From assembly GCA_034509735.1 (NCBI GenBank), contig JACGWO010000012.1, positions 27,247,188 to 27,311,187 on the forward strand: a stretch of DNA of 64,000 nt. The letters run 5' to 3'. The position numbers and the translations under genes are program-made. The notes under the pieces were generated by a model. It did no database searches and had not been told where the DNA came from. It saw nothing but the letters and a program-made list of their open reading frames with translations. This stretch comes from Sesamum alatum. Lineage: Eukaryota; Streptophyta; Magnoliopsida; Lamiales; Pedaliaceae. This document shows positions 1 to 11,965 of the stretch, piece after piece; the first letter of the stretch is position 1, and each line of letters opens with the position of its first letter.

Positions 1-297
1 GGAGAACTCCTTCCAACGCTCTCCATGACTTGAGCATTTTAAAAGTGCTTAAGGCTCATTTGGGCTATGGCCACAAGTATCATACAAGACAAGGGAATAA
101 AGGTCATTGCAGATAGTTAAGAACCATTCCAATTTTATGATTAATAGGATCCAATGACAAGAGTGGAGTTGACGTGGCATAAATTGATGATAGGATCATC
201 CCTATCATATCTCAGAGCCTTTACATCAACGTATTGAAAAGTAGCCTTAGGCTATTCAATCAACAAGCGATCACAAAATATTACTTTTGTTTAATGA

Positions 298-1230
298 TTA
301 TCTTGCCAGCACGGTTTCATGATGAACACAAATATAATATGATATCCAGTGGCTCGGTCTGTAGTGGACCAGATGCAAAAGACCTTGCCTACCAGTAACC
401 ATCAATTTATAGTAGTTCAGTGGTCCTTTCGACCAAATAATCTTGGGTGAATAAGCGTCTGTTGCGCCCAGCCCATGCAAGAACTTCGCTATCCCAAACT
501 CAAAACTATCTATCTTCTCAAGAAGTGGGTGCACTCACAGTTGCTCTAATGGTTCCTAGATAGTTCAGCAAGGAGAACTTCCCATATGAAGAAAAGGTGC
601 AAAAACTCTAAAGGCTCAAGCAAGAATCCAAGATTCAACATAAAACTCTCTATTAGAATTTTCCACATTAAGTGCCTAAAGTAGATTTAAATGAAAGCAA
701 AATATTTCATTTCAAGGACCAGCAACAGTTTGTGACGGTGAAGTAGAGCCTACCACCAATCTCTCACTCTACAAAGTATTATTGGACAAACCAAAGAAAA
801 ACAATATTCAACCAACCATGACGACAACTAAGCTACCAATAAAACTCAATTCTACCAGACAACGGAAAATATAAGTGCATAGGAAAAAAAAAAACAAAAA
901 CAAAACATAAAATAAAAAACCGTACCTCAAGTGTTTGAAAAGAGCGGCAGCAATGGAGCTCGACCGCGGGAACTGCCACCCAGACCACAAAGCTATCGGC
1001 AAGTACACATCCACTAGCACCACAGCCCTAACTTCCCTGCTTCCACACTCCACCTCCGTCCTGTGTGGCAAAATCCTCGTGATTCGCGCCACAATTCTCA
1101 AGCACTTGTGCGTTACGAGGGCGTGCAGTTGGTGCACCACGCTAATCGATCCGTGGACCGCCCCAATTCTGCTCCACCGCTTCTTGACAGACGGCGTCGC
1201 TTTGGAATCGAAGATTCCGTCTTGCCAATG
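298..1230 (-). CDS. Unidentified gene, partial (two candidate exons)
   Basis: I do not recognise the family. Two minus-strand stretches look like coding exons. One, about 1230 down to 926, reads through VHQLHALVTHKC, then VRAVVLVDVYLP and ALWSGWQFPRS, and ends at a good donor (AAACACTTGAG before gtacgg). The other, about 533 down to 383, reads FEFGIAKFLHGLGATDAY and NYYKLMVTGRQ and could end at a donor (GGCAAG before gtcttt) or run on to a stop at 298. The composition, with conserved-looking tryptophans and histidines and few low-complexity runs, suggests real protein. No ATG lies in the first frame; an overlapping frame (1113-1529) carries ATGs and arginine-rich residues, so either a frameshift or an upstream exon is needed. 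It could be an F-box-like or other plant-specific protein, but that is a guess. Confidence 0.3.
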
Positions 1231-1530
1231 GGGTCAAGCGCACGTCGTTTGGGCGGCGAAGTAAACATTTGGGGGGTCTCCGCCAATACTGCAGAAGGGA
1301 GTTGAGGGAATGGAGGAGGCGGCGTCCGCCGGAACTGTGAGCAAACCGCGCATAGGTAACCGCAGAGCTTTGTGGTCCGGCGGCGGTTTCGCCGTCGTTT
1401 TTCCATGTAATTTAGTGAGAGAGATTTCTGGCTTTTGGATTCTGTGGGTTTTCTGGGAAACGATGATTTTGGAAGACCGGAAAAAAGGAAACGTTTATAC
1501 CGATTGACGTACAGGGAAGACCCCTCCACT

Positions 1531-2600
1531 TAAATGACAAAATTGCCCACATGGAATTCTTTATTATTTTGCTCTTACATTTTTTTATTTATATTGTTTG
1601 ATTTAAATAAAAAATAAAAGGAAATATAAAGTAAAAATTCATTAGTATTGATAAAATAAATAAACTTTAAAATATATACAAATAAGAAATAATTAATGTA
1701 TAGACACTCTGTCAATTAAGATAGTTATTATTGGAATCTCCATCTTGGTACATAGTATTGATCTAGTTGAAGATCTTAAGAAAAATTAATGTGATTTTTA
1801 GTATATTTATTAAATTAGTTGTATATGAGGAGATAATAATTATATATTTGATTTTTATTTTCTCTCCTCGCACCTTCCTTTTCACTGTTGTTTGTTGTAT
1901 TTGTCTCACTTTTTATCCGTATAAGATTTTCTCTCTCTTTTCTTTTCTTTTTGTTATATTGCAATATTTTATCTTATTTTTAACCTATTCTTGTTTTTTT
2001 CACTTATGTAACTTAAATAAATATATGGATTCTTTTTTAAAGTTAAACTTAATTATTTCGAGAAATTACTAAATTGGTCAATCAATAAAAGTTCGATATT
2101 GATAGCCGATAGGACTGAATGTAATCATTTTACTTTCGATTAATAAAATTTCATCGCTTTCAATTCAAAAAGAAAAACAAGATAATTATTTTTCATATAA
2201 TTTCATCCGCAAGAACCTTTAAACATCGAACCTGCCTAGCAAATATTTAAAGAAATGCGACTTTTTATCAACTATTTTTTTTTCACTTCTTTCTTGCGTC
2301 TCCCTTATCTAAAAATGATTCATTCAACAGAGTCCATCAGAGTAAATTAATTTCAATTATTATTAAGAAATTAAAAGAGACAAAAAAATATTAGAAAAAT
2401 ATCTATTAGTCTATAATATCAACCGCAGACATTATGACGATACTTATTTTCAATTTTAAATATTTATCTGTATTCTTACAAAACACACCGTTCAACATGT
2501 TTTAATTTATTTTCATATCTTCATATCACATTTATAAAGTTCACAAACATCAAAAGCATCTCTTCACACATCTTCCCCCTTCTAATGAAGTTGAAATTAT
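1531..2600. other. AT-rich intergenic stretch
   Basis: Very AT-rich spacer between the first gene and the 3' end of the NPF gene. I see no gene, RNA or clear mobile element in it. Confidence 0.6.
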
Positions 2601-5600
2601 TCATTTCCTAATAGGATCCTTTCTCACTAGAATGGCCTTCTTGATCATGCCCAATCCTCTTATATACACAAACCTCTTTGCAACACAAACATAACCACAA
2701 AAATTAACAGCACTCATTACAGCCAGAACCCAATAAAAAATACTCAACGTTCCCTCTATTAATGTTATCCCCAAGCCATTCATGCCCACACTTGAGCTAA
2801 TCCCTGCACAATAGCTATCAAAACCACTGCTCAAAAAGCTCCCCACTCCGGTCACCGTAATATACGCGGCAGCACCGATGCTCCTCATCCCCACCGGCAT
2901 TTGCTCGTAGAACAACTCCTGCAATCCACGACCGTGAACACGTCTGATAGCCCACACAACACGTATTGCGGGGATCAAGCCACCAGACGGCCATCAGGGA
3001 CGACTGCTTTTTGGATCGTCTAATAGCCCGTTTTCCCTAGCAATTTCGCACCCTTCGGCCCCAATGCATGCTGCAACAGCCATGGTCAGCATTGATAGTA
3101 AGTAAAACCGGTCCCGATTCTCTGGAGGATGGCTTTATGCCAGAAGGGCGGCCGATGAGGGCCCTGGCTAGGGGGACGAGAGCTCGTTCGTATAGTAAAA
3201 CGGATACGAGAATGGTGAGGCCGGTGAAGACTTGGAAGGATGCTGCAGGGATTTGGAAGGTTGGTGTGATGGATCTTTGCATGGTGCTGCCTTGTTTGGT
3301 GAAGTATGTGCCTAGTTGAGCTATTACTATTGCAAACATGAGGCAGCTGAACCAGATGGGAATGAGTTGGAAGACTAGCTTTGCTTCCTCTACTTGGTTC
3401 ACAGGGCACAGTCTCCAGGGGTTCCTTTTTTCACTTGAAGCATCTATGTTGTCTATCATCATTGCTTTCTCCAAAAACCTAGCAGAATTGTAATCAATAT
3501 GTAATTGTGATTTCACGCGATTTTAAGGTTAAATGCAATAGACCGTTCTGTAAAAATATTAGAGTAAATTACAGTTACTCTCCTTGTGGTTAAATCAAAT
3601 ACACAACACCCCTGTTTTATTAAAATTACTACTACATCCTAAAGTTTGTAATTGTATTACAAACAACATCCCTTATTCAAAGGCAAAACTTACACTAATA
3701 CCCCCAAAAAATATTACACTAACATCCCTCAGGGGGTGTAGCTATAATTTCGCCAAAAACAGGGGTTGTTTGTGTAATTAGATCTAACCTCAAGAGGTGT
3801 CAATATAATTTACCCAAAATATTAATAGGTGAAGAATTTTTACGCACAAAAAAAGAGGGTGACCAATCTTAAACTTTAAAGAAAGGTTAATTCAACCAGC
3901 AACGAGCTTTATTTTTAAAAAGTTCAAGGAGTTGCTGAGATTCGTTTTTTGCTTGGGAGTATAAAATGCAAGTAAATATTTTCTATATCACATTGTTTTA
4001 CATCTTTTACTACATTTAACAAATACGTAACAAAAAATTTTATTTTATTTTATTTTATTTTTTAAAATCATTATATAGTTATATATTAAATTTGATATAA
4101 AATGAAATAAGATTTATAATAAAAGAAAATTCAATCTAGCTAGCTACTTTGCCTGCATGTTGGTAAATCCATTTAAGTGTTTGAATATTCATTTTCATCT
4201 ACTTTAAATAAATAATTATTTTAAGTAATTAAATTAGTATAAAAAATTGGGTAAATTACATCTACCTCCCCTGAGGTTTGGCATAATTACAAATATCCCC
4301 CTGTTGTTTGAAAAATTATAAATACCCCCTGAGGTTTGCAATTTTTAACCAAAGGGTTAAACTTGACCATTTTACCCCTGAATTTTTTTATTAAAATTAT
4401 AGAAAAATCGGTCAAGGCAAATTGCATTATTGATCCTCTGTGTAAAAAACTTAAGAAATCTCTTCCTGCACATTATAGTCCAAAAAAATTTTAAGAATTA
4501 AATAAAAATAATTTAGTGCATAAGGGCATTTTGGTCAGTTCACCCATAAAAATTGATGAAAATGGGTTATTTGTTAGACGGTTACAAACCTCAGAGGGGT
4601 ATTTATAATTTTTCAAACAACGAGAAATATTTATAATTATGCCAAACCTCAGGGAAGGTGGATGTAATTTACCCGAAAAAATTAGGATACTGCTCCACAA
4701 CTGTACCTAATTATGATGGATTAACGGTCGTGAGCACATAGGACCTTATGTGGAAAGAAAATAAAAATTCCACTCTACAAATAAATCAAGAGGATTTGAC
4801 ATGCAACATATTCCAATTTCTCCACGTTTATATATATACTATTATATAAAAAAAAATTTATTTTTACTCACAAATGACGGATAATGACATTGTCGTACCA
4901 TTTTTTCGTAATGCAAAAATAACCCTCAACTGATATGATAACTACTTTTATTCAACTTTTCAAATTTTATATTAATTGATAAATTTAGTTTTTTTCATTC
5001 TTTTCTTCTTTTTTTCTTTTAACGTGATGTGTTAATTTATATATTTTACTCTTATTTATAATATATTTTAAAATATAAAAAAATATTTATTATATGCACG
5101 CAGAAACAACGTACCGCGACAGCTAGTATATATTTAATTAAACATTATCATGCCTATAATGGGTTGACCTTGTGACATATATAATTATAATATTTTATTT
5201 AATTCGAATAAAGTGAAATGATTAGAAGGATAATTTGAAATGACGTCCTAATCTTACTAGTCAAATTATAATAATATTACTGTACTAAATATGACAATTT
5301 GAGATTTTGAATATATAATTTAATAAAATGAGTAATACATCAGTTCAACAATTATCAACAACAATTTTTAAAAATTTATTAAAAATAAAATTTTTGAATA
5401 AGTTATCACTATATATTAATAAATAGTGACATGTTACCATGACGTTTAATGTTATTATTATCGAATTATCATGGTACATGTATCACAAATATTGCTTATA
5501 ATTAACAAGGACTTTATTAATATATTATATTTTCGGCATTAATGATTACGAGTAACAACTTTTATATAATATGTAATAATTATCACTAGTAAATAAAATT

Positions 5601-7084
5601 TATTATCATAACAAAATAAAAATTCTTATTAATTTACTTATATATTATACATAATTATTATTAATAATTAGTGGGTTTTTGTAAGAATTTAAATTAATGA
5701 TTAGAAAGAAAAATTCCACATACCTGAACTGTGGCGTACGAGCCAACGCTTGAACCCCAGCACCACCACCCTCCATGTTCTCATCATCTTCATCGCAAAC
5801 ACCACGCTCCTCTCTCTCCGACAACCCCCGCTTCCTGGCGGCGGCGACCACCACTTGCGCCACCCTCGTGAACGGGCTCCCCACCGGAGCCTCGCGGCGA
5901 TACCCCCCACTTCCAGCCAAGAACACGAGGAGCGCCGCGGCCACAGCCACCGCCAGCATCCCGAACCCCAAGCTCCACCCCACATAGTCCTCCACGTAGA
6001 TCACCACCAACACCGCCGCCGTGGCGCCGCACACTATTCCGACGTACCACCAGTTGAAGAAAGAGCTCTTGGCCGCCTTCTCCTCGGGGACATTCTCATC
6101 AAATTGGTCCGCCGCGAAAGTCTGAACGCATGGCTTGTGCCCGCCTTCGCCTACCGACAGAATGTAGAGCGCTATGAAGAAAACTATGTGCCGAAGTGGC
6201 AGTGGAACTGCCGAGACCGCTACCGTCAGCAGAACTAGGCCCTGCAGTGAAATTAAAATTATTTCGATACTCGATTGAAAATGATATATAAAAACGCACT
6301 TAAACTCATTTTCATTAAAGTTAATAATTAAACCAAAGTTTAACGAAACATTTTGCATAATAATAACATTCAAATAATATTGGTTCGAGTTTGAATTACT
6401 GTTCCATTGATCGATCGAGTGTTTACTTGAAAAATTAATTTAATAGGAAAATCGAATGATGATCCAATGTTTAGTGAAAGACTTTTTTAATTATACCAAC
6501 TTTACTTTATGAAGATTAATGAATTGAATTTGTTGAAAAGTTGTTCCTAAAAATAAGGAGTCAACCAGACATTGAATCGTGTGAGAAAAAGGGTTGTGCA
6601 GTGATAGGCAAAAAGCAAATTAAAGACATAATTTATAAAATAGAAATGTATACACAAATATATAATTATATAATAATAATAATAACATACGATAAGGTAA
6701 ATGATGGATGAAAGGAGGATGGTTTTGAACCGGCCGAAGTAGGAGTCAGCGAGGAAGCCACCAACCACTGGGAAGATGGCGGAGACGCCCTGCCAAGTGT
6801 TCACATTCTTGGCAGCGGTGGCGGTGGGCTGGCCGAGCACCTTCGTTAGGTACATGAACAAGTTCCCGGCTACTCCATAATATGCAAATCGCTCTGCCAC
6901 CTCCACGACTAGTTCAAATCGATCAAAATTTAATCAATTACTTGTGTATTAAATTCATCACAAAAGTCGAGCATAATGAAGAAATAAAAAGGAGAAATTT
7001 TAACGTACAAATGATGAAAATGGCGGATTTCCAACCACCTCTAGACATAGAGGATTGCTTCATGGAAACAATATTGGTAGCCAT
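2601..7084 (-). CDS. NRT1/PTR family transporter (NPF5-type), last exon frame-broken
   Basis: Proton-coupled peptide/nitrate-type transporter of the NPF (POT) family, expected in a membrane with 12 spanning helices. Four exons: 7084-7009 (starts MATNIVSMKQSSMSRGGWKS), 6908-6691, 6241-5724 and 3478-2601, with matching phases and GT-AG borders, about 563 codons, normal for the family. Exon 2 holds the ExxER motif (EVAERFAYYG) and NTWQGVSAIFPVVGGFLADSYFGR. Exon 3 holds GEGGHKPCVQTFAADQFDE and SSFFNWWYVG. Exon 4 begins FLEKAMMIDNIDASSEKRNPW and includes LGTYFTKQGSTM and IPAASFQVF. After about 3110 the expected motifs (MLTMAVAACI, ARENGLLDDPK, PQYVLCGLSDVFTVV, GLQELFYEQMPVGMRS, FYWVLAVMSAVNFCGYV) are all present but spread over three frames, implying at least seven 1-base indels in about 400 bases. 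The gene is either a recent pseudogene or has consensus errors. The 2.2-kb third intron carries two MITEs. Confidence 0.8.
3562..3815. mobile_element. Foldback MITE, Mutator-like (in NPF intron 3)
   Basis: 254-bp element with inverted ends GAGTAAATTAC and GTATAATTTACCC-like, flanked by a perfect 9-bp target duplication AAAATATTA at 3553-3561 and 3816-3824. The interior has the repeated 'acccctgttt / aggggtgt' foldback arms typical of this family in the window. A 9-bp duplication is the hallmark of Mutator-like transposition. It is non-coding. Confidence 0.75.
4249..4674. mobile_element. Foldback MITE, Mutator-like (in NPF intron 3)
   Basis: 426-bp palindromic element. The left end GGGTAAATTACATC is the exact inverse of the right end GATGTAATTTACCC, followed by inverted CCCTGAGGTTTGGCATAATTA arms. 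Flanking 9-mers TAAAAAATT (4240-4248) and GAAAAAATT (4675-4683) differ at one base. It is the second family member in the same intron. Confidence 0.75.
4815..5126 (+). mobile_element. Possible non-autonomous Helitron-like element
   Basis: The left part has the TATATATACTATTATA motif often found at plant Helitron 5' ends. The right part ends ATGCACGCAGAAACAACG...CGACAGCTAG before T, compatible with the CTRR-T rule. A related sequence with the same 3' block lies near 58300-58627. The 3' hairpin is weak, so the class is uncertain. Confidence 0.35.
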
Positions 7085-7140
7085 GATGTAATTATTAATA
7101 ATAATCGGCAAGAATGAGGTCTTACTTCCTAGTATGGTGG

Positions 7141-7149
7141 TCTTTTATA
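7141..7149 (-). promoter_or_regulatory. Candidate TATA box of the NPF gene
   Basis: On the minus strand the bases read CTATAAAAGA, about 60 bases upstream of the ATG at 7084, a normal place for a plant TATA box with a short leader. No other core element was identified. Confidence 0.45.
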
Positions 7150-7159
7150 GTCGAACGAT

Positions 7160-8620
7160 GATATTGTTGTTGGGAAGCTACGTACATACCCCACATGAGT
7201 TGGAGTGGTCAGAAAGCACTTCGATGGTGGTGGTGGTGGTGAGATTTGGGGAGAATTACACTTAGTGAAAGGAGAGAATTAATTTGATTGGGGAGAGTGA
7301 GAGTGACAAAATGTGTGGAGGTTCTGGTCTGAAAATGGAGTTGATTGAACATCAACAGCAAAAAGAAAGGAAGGGGATGTCTTGTCTATGTTGTTTTGAT
7401 GCAGGTTGGTCGACAACTTGGAAATTTTCTATTTACCACACATTTTTTGCTGTTTATAATTCTTTGTATATATGGTTGACTTTTGAGTACTACTAAATAT
7501 ATATAGACTCCCAGCTCTTTTAGGGTCATAGGCGCATGACTTATGTGCCGTCTACGTTCGTTTATTTTGTGATATGAGTTATTTAGATGATAGTTTGAAT
7601 TCGACTCGACTGAACCTGAACCAATTATGTAATAAGTGCACTACACTTGTTATGTGATTGGTGTAAAGTTAAAAAAAAATGACCAATTACACATCAAGTG
7701 TATCACATTTGTTTTGTGATTAGTTTGTTTCGGTCAAACTTGGTCCGGATAAGAATTTTTCTTGTATAATGTTTAATTAGGTTGTTTGATTGGATAACTC
7801 AACCAACTTTTTTAGGTGAGTTGAATTGTTCAACCAAAACAGTTATTAGTACTGGGCTCATGAATTACATTTTACTTAGGTGTATTGGACTGTTTATACA
7901 ACCTCGTACGAAAAAGTAAATGGAGCCTTATTGTTTATGGGTAAGGCTATAACGTGAGTCGAATGATCTTAGTGAATCGACTTGATTGAAACTTGACTTA
8001 TATCTAATGTTTGGTAGAAAGGGCAATTTGCAATGACTTATGCTTTCGTGGTGAAACTAAGTGGTATAAGAAGTTGTAAGTTAAACAATAATAAAAGCTG
8101 AGAGTATGTGACGACAAAAGTTAAAAGTGAAAAAAATGTTGAAGTTTGATTGTTTGGAAAAACAATTTAATACTTACAAGTTTACTAATAAGTTGTAGAA
8201 GTCGGTAGGGATTTGCTTGTAGCTTTTGATTTAAATAAATTTAATTTAAGCAGTTCAAAAGTAGAAGTTATATAACAAAGGCGCTATTTTTAATTTATTT
8301 TTAATAATAAGTTGATAAGCGCGTAAGCCAAGTATTTGCACACATTCCAAAAGAAGAAGAAGAAGAAGAAGAAGACGGGTGGATTGTTCCCATGAGGATA
8401 TTGCGTGCAAGGTAGGAAGTTTGGCATAAGCATGACTGAGATAAGTTGAGAACAATGAGCACGTATCGATTTAGTATCACATATGTGGCCGATAACTACT
8501 ATTACAGTAGACAAATAACTATTATTAAAATTAGTAGACCAACACCTAAGCATCGGTGGGTTTCAAACCCCATTACTTCACAGTAATAGAGTCTCAACTT
8601 TTCCAACTAAATAGGCTGAT
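7160..8620. other. Intergenic, no gene seen; AAG microsatellite
   Basis: AT-rich spacer upstream of the NPF gene. It has a short GGT repeat near 7224-7240 and an (AAG)n run at about 8350-8375. I see no coding exon or mobile-element ends. Confidence 0.55.
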
Positions 8621-8626
8621 ATTAAG

Positions 8627-9187
8627 AAAATGAAAAATTACAACTACCTCCTCTGAGGTTTGGTATGATTACAAATACCCTCTAATTGGTTAAAGAATTA
8701 AAAATACCCCCGACAAATGAAAAATAATTATGTAGTCCGTAGACGGGGGTGTGAAATGTATTACTTAATCCTTGTTGAAATTTTTATTTTTTAAAACAAG
8801 ATATATTCGAAAAATGTGAAAAATCTGAGAGTGAGTAAGATAAATAAGCCATAGAGAATATTAGTCCATAAAAATATTTTGAAAAATCCTAAGAAAATAT
8901 ATACAATTATAAACTTATAATCCAAAAGATATTTTAGGCAGTTCATCACAAAAATTGGATGAAAATCTAACAAACTCGGCTCATTGTTAGACGAACATTA
9001 TCATACAATTATAAACTTATAATCCAAAATACATTTTAGGCAATTCACCCAAAAATTTGATGAAAATCTAACGTACTCAGCTCATTGTTAGACGAACGTT
9101 AAAGCCAGGAAGTATTTATAAGTTTTCGAACAACGAAAAAGTATCTGTAATTATGTCATACCTCATATCTGATTATATTTTATCCTT
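8627..9187. mobile_element. Degenerate foldback MITE with an internal duplication
   Basis: Left arm with CTCTGAGGTTTGGTATGATTA and right arm with GTAATTATGTCATACCTCA are the foldback arms of the MITE family, both worn. Candidate flanks TTAAGAAAA and TTAAAGAAA are similar but not identical. Inside, about 100 bases are tandemly duplicated (8901-9000 and 9004-9101, about 90 percent alike by eye). Confidence 0.5.
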
Positions 9188-9409
9188 AAAGAAAAAGTTG
9201 AAAATCCAAACTTATGACGTTTTAGATTCAACCCGATAACTAAAACACGGAAATTAATCTAATTATATAGAAGTTAATTCGTCGTTAATGGTTGTAATTT
9301 TTTTTAATTTTTTGATAATGAGCGATTAACTATTAATTTAAAAGTATAACAATGTTTCTAAAACAACCAATTGCTATTACAATATTCAGTGCACAATATA
9401 ATAACATTT

Positions 9410-9545
9410 ATTCAGTCCACGATATTATAACATATCCACATACCAACACCAATAAAAGGAATAATACAAACACCTTATAAATTAAACAACTCTCGAACCC
9501 ACGACCTCTTGCTTGTGGGACTTCAACCTCACCATTCGGGCAAGA
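9410..9545 (-). mobile_element. Probable tRNA-derived SINE fragment
   Basis: On the minus strand CGAATGGTGAGGTTGAAG resembles a polymerase III A box, and GGTCGTGGGTTCGAGAG about 25 bases on resembles a B box (GGTTCGA). Plant SINE heads have this arrangement. A functional tRNA is unlikely because no cloverleaf closes. Tail and target duplication were not found. Confidence 0.4.
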
Positions 9546-9549
9546 AATC

Positions 9550-11150
9550 ATCGATAATGATTGTAATTGTTGCTCACATAAACAAAGAAAAACCAAGTTA
9601 TCACTGGCCGACTAATGCGTGAAATCAGACAACACACGAAAGGGGATTTCGGCTAAATATTCCACTTTTCTAAAGTTTATAAGTTGATAAGATGTTCTTA
9701 AAATTTATAAATTACATAATTTCATTTTAAAAGCAGGTTCTTTCATTATTAAATAAATTATAAAATTTATAAGATACACACTATACGTGGCACATCACAC
9801 GTATGTGTAAAAATATTTAAAAATTATTATTATTAATAATTTTTAAAATTTTAGAATGAAAGAGAGGGGGGAAAAAGTTAAAAATTAGATAATTATAAGT
9901 AATTAATTTAGAAGTTAGTTCTCAAGTGGAAATATGGAAGTTGAAGGGTGAAATAATAATAATAATAATATATATATATATAAGAATGAGAAAAGGCATA
10001 TAATTAATATGTTGTAAACTAAAGGATCAATAAGAAAGCTCGTACTTTTTGATATATATATAATTTTTTTGGTCCTAAAAGCTCGTTACAAAATATTTTA
10101 AAATATATATCTTATAAGTTCATGAGTATTACATAAAATAATTTGCAAAAAAATTTATAAAGTCACTTAAATAGTTCTTGGAAAATACATGAGAATTGAA
10201 CATAAATCCACTTTTGCACTAATCAGTTAAAGTGGTTCACATAATTACAATTTTGCTCCAATATGTCCAACTAATGATTTCATAAATTGCTAAATAATAC
10301 TGGCAAGTCAGAATGGTTATTGACTATATAATTATTAAATATTTTATTTTGCAAATTACATGTTTTGTCCACTGCCGACTAAACAAGTTGCTTAGTGATG
10401 ATGATTGTAATTAATTAGGCCTGGCCGACACTATCCACCCCTATTTCCAACTTTTTTTTTTTTTTTTTTTTAACATTGTATTTGAATCGATAAATTTATA
10501 TTTAAAAATTTAAAACTCACAGTAATAAAATTGTCAAACTTAATTAAATAAATTCACGACATAAAGAATTTTGAATTCTTAAACTTTTATTTTGAATTAT
10601 ATTTCGTAATATTATAATAAATTTCTTCTTACGGAATGATTTGAAATTCATACTCTAAATATTTTAATCTGCAGCCAAATGCAGACTTGGGGAAAAAGAC
10701 AAAATAAATAAAAATTGGCTATTAGAAAATATGATTTTCTTATACGCGTGGGCTGATTTAATTTTGGTGCGGGTTAAATATAAGTGTTTATGTAAAGAAT
10801 TCTCCTAAATGAGAATAATGGATAATAATTATTGCATAATCGTGATTAATTAAAATTCACAATTTTTTTTTAATCATGTTAGCTCTAGTGATGATGATAT
10901 TTTCAACCATGATTTGATACGATGAATATTTTGAAGATCATATCTCCACCCTATCTACTTTATGAGTAGATGTTTTGATTTTGGATTTGAATTTTTTTTG
11001 CTTTTCTTGCACCTGTGCAATTATCTTTACAAATTATTTGCATTAAGATTTTTTAACCTTGATTTGACGTAATGACTCTTTGGACGATATTCAGTCACTT
11101 TTGAGGACCTTTTAGCCAAAGAAAAATGTATCCAACTTAAAAGGGCCTTT
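9550..11150. other. AT-rich intergenic stretch with simple repeats
   Basis: No gene seen. It contains an (AAT)n/(TA)n run near 9950-9985 and a poly-T run near 10448-10471. The rest is low-complexity AT-rich DNA without recognisable ends. Confidence 0.5.
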
Positions 11151-11154
11151 TTTC

Positions 11155-11240
11155 TTGAGGAACAACCCAATTGGTTGAGCTTAAAATTTTCAGACGGGAG
11201 TTCTTGAGTTCAAATTTGGGTGCGTGCATATGAAAACAAA
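11155..11240 (+). mobile_element. Possible SINE head
   Basis: CCCAATTGGTTGAGC followed by GTTCTTGAGTTCAAATTTGGG has A-box- and B-box-like spacing of a tRNA-derived SINE. It is short and decayed; downstream body and target duplication are not resolved. Confidence 0.35.
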
Positions 11241-11379
11241 ATACCTAAAAGGGCCTTCTTGGATGATTAATTACACATCTTTGAGTTGGATTACGATTGA
11301 GTCATAACATAATCGAAGTCCAGCCTTGATTGATTATACGGGCTCACAAGAACAAAAAAAAAAAAAAAGAGTAAATGAT

Positions 11380-11960
11380 TGACTAGGTTGGATTGGATCA
11401 GGCGGGATATCCAACTTGATAGGGGTGCAACCCAAAAATATTATAGAAAAATGCAAATAGTCCCGAAAAAAGGGTCAAAATCACCAAATAGCCCCAGGAT
11501 CCACGTGTTGCCCCGTCGGGTTGGGTCTCACGACCCCACCCGACCCGGATCAGCGATCCTAACCAAATTCGATGCCTTGGAAAGGAGACAACTCAAGCTC
11601 TGAGATGAATCCACGTGGACCAAGCAAGTACATACATTTGGTCCTATAAATACACTTACCCCATAGTATTTATGGTAAGTATTCAAGTTATATTCGACCA
11701 CATTTACTGTATCAAATCACCAAATTACCATCTCAATCTATACTGACTTAAGCATCGGAGGGTCTTCGTCGGGGACTCTCCCGGCTAGCCTAACGTGCTT
11801 TATTCTTCTCAGGGATACACAAGTCTAGGAGCGTATGAGATCACTAGTTGAGGTGCTCAACGTGGTACTCACTTGAGATTGCCAGTAACAACCCGGATCA
11901 CAACTTAATCAAACTTAATACTTACTCTCTCTCTCACACAAATATGCATGTTAAGGTAAT
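11380..11960 (+). mobile_element. LTR-retrotransposon remnant
   Basis: GC-richer block in AT-rich surroundings. It contains CTTAAGCATCGGAGGGTC followed by TCGTCGGGGACTCTCCCGG, a motif type I associate with the R/U5 part of plant Ty3-type LTRs. A possible TATA-like CCTATAAATAC occurs at about 11643. No polymerase coding sequence and no clear pair of LTRs were seen. It abuts the solo LTR that follows. Confidence 0.45.
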
Positions 11961-11965
11961 TAAAC

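Noticed and set aside
5701..6238. Plus-strand and alternative minus frames in the GC-rich NPF exon 3
   Set aside because: The NPF frame holds the family motifs; the others are by-products of high GC content.
9470..9545. A functional tRNA gene on the minus strand
   Set aside because: A- and B-box-like motifs exist but no acceptor stem or anticodon arm closes, so a SINE head is more likely.
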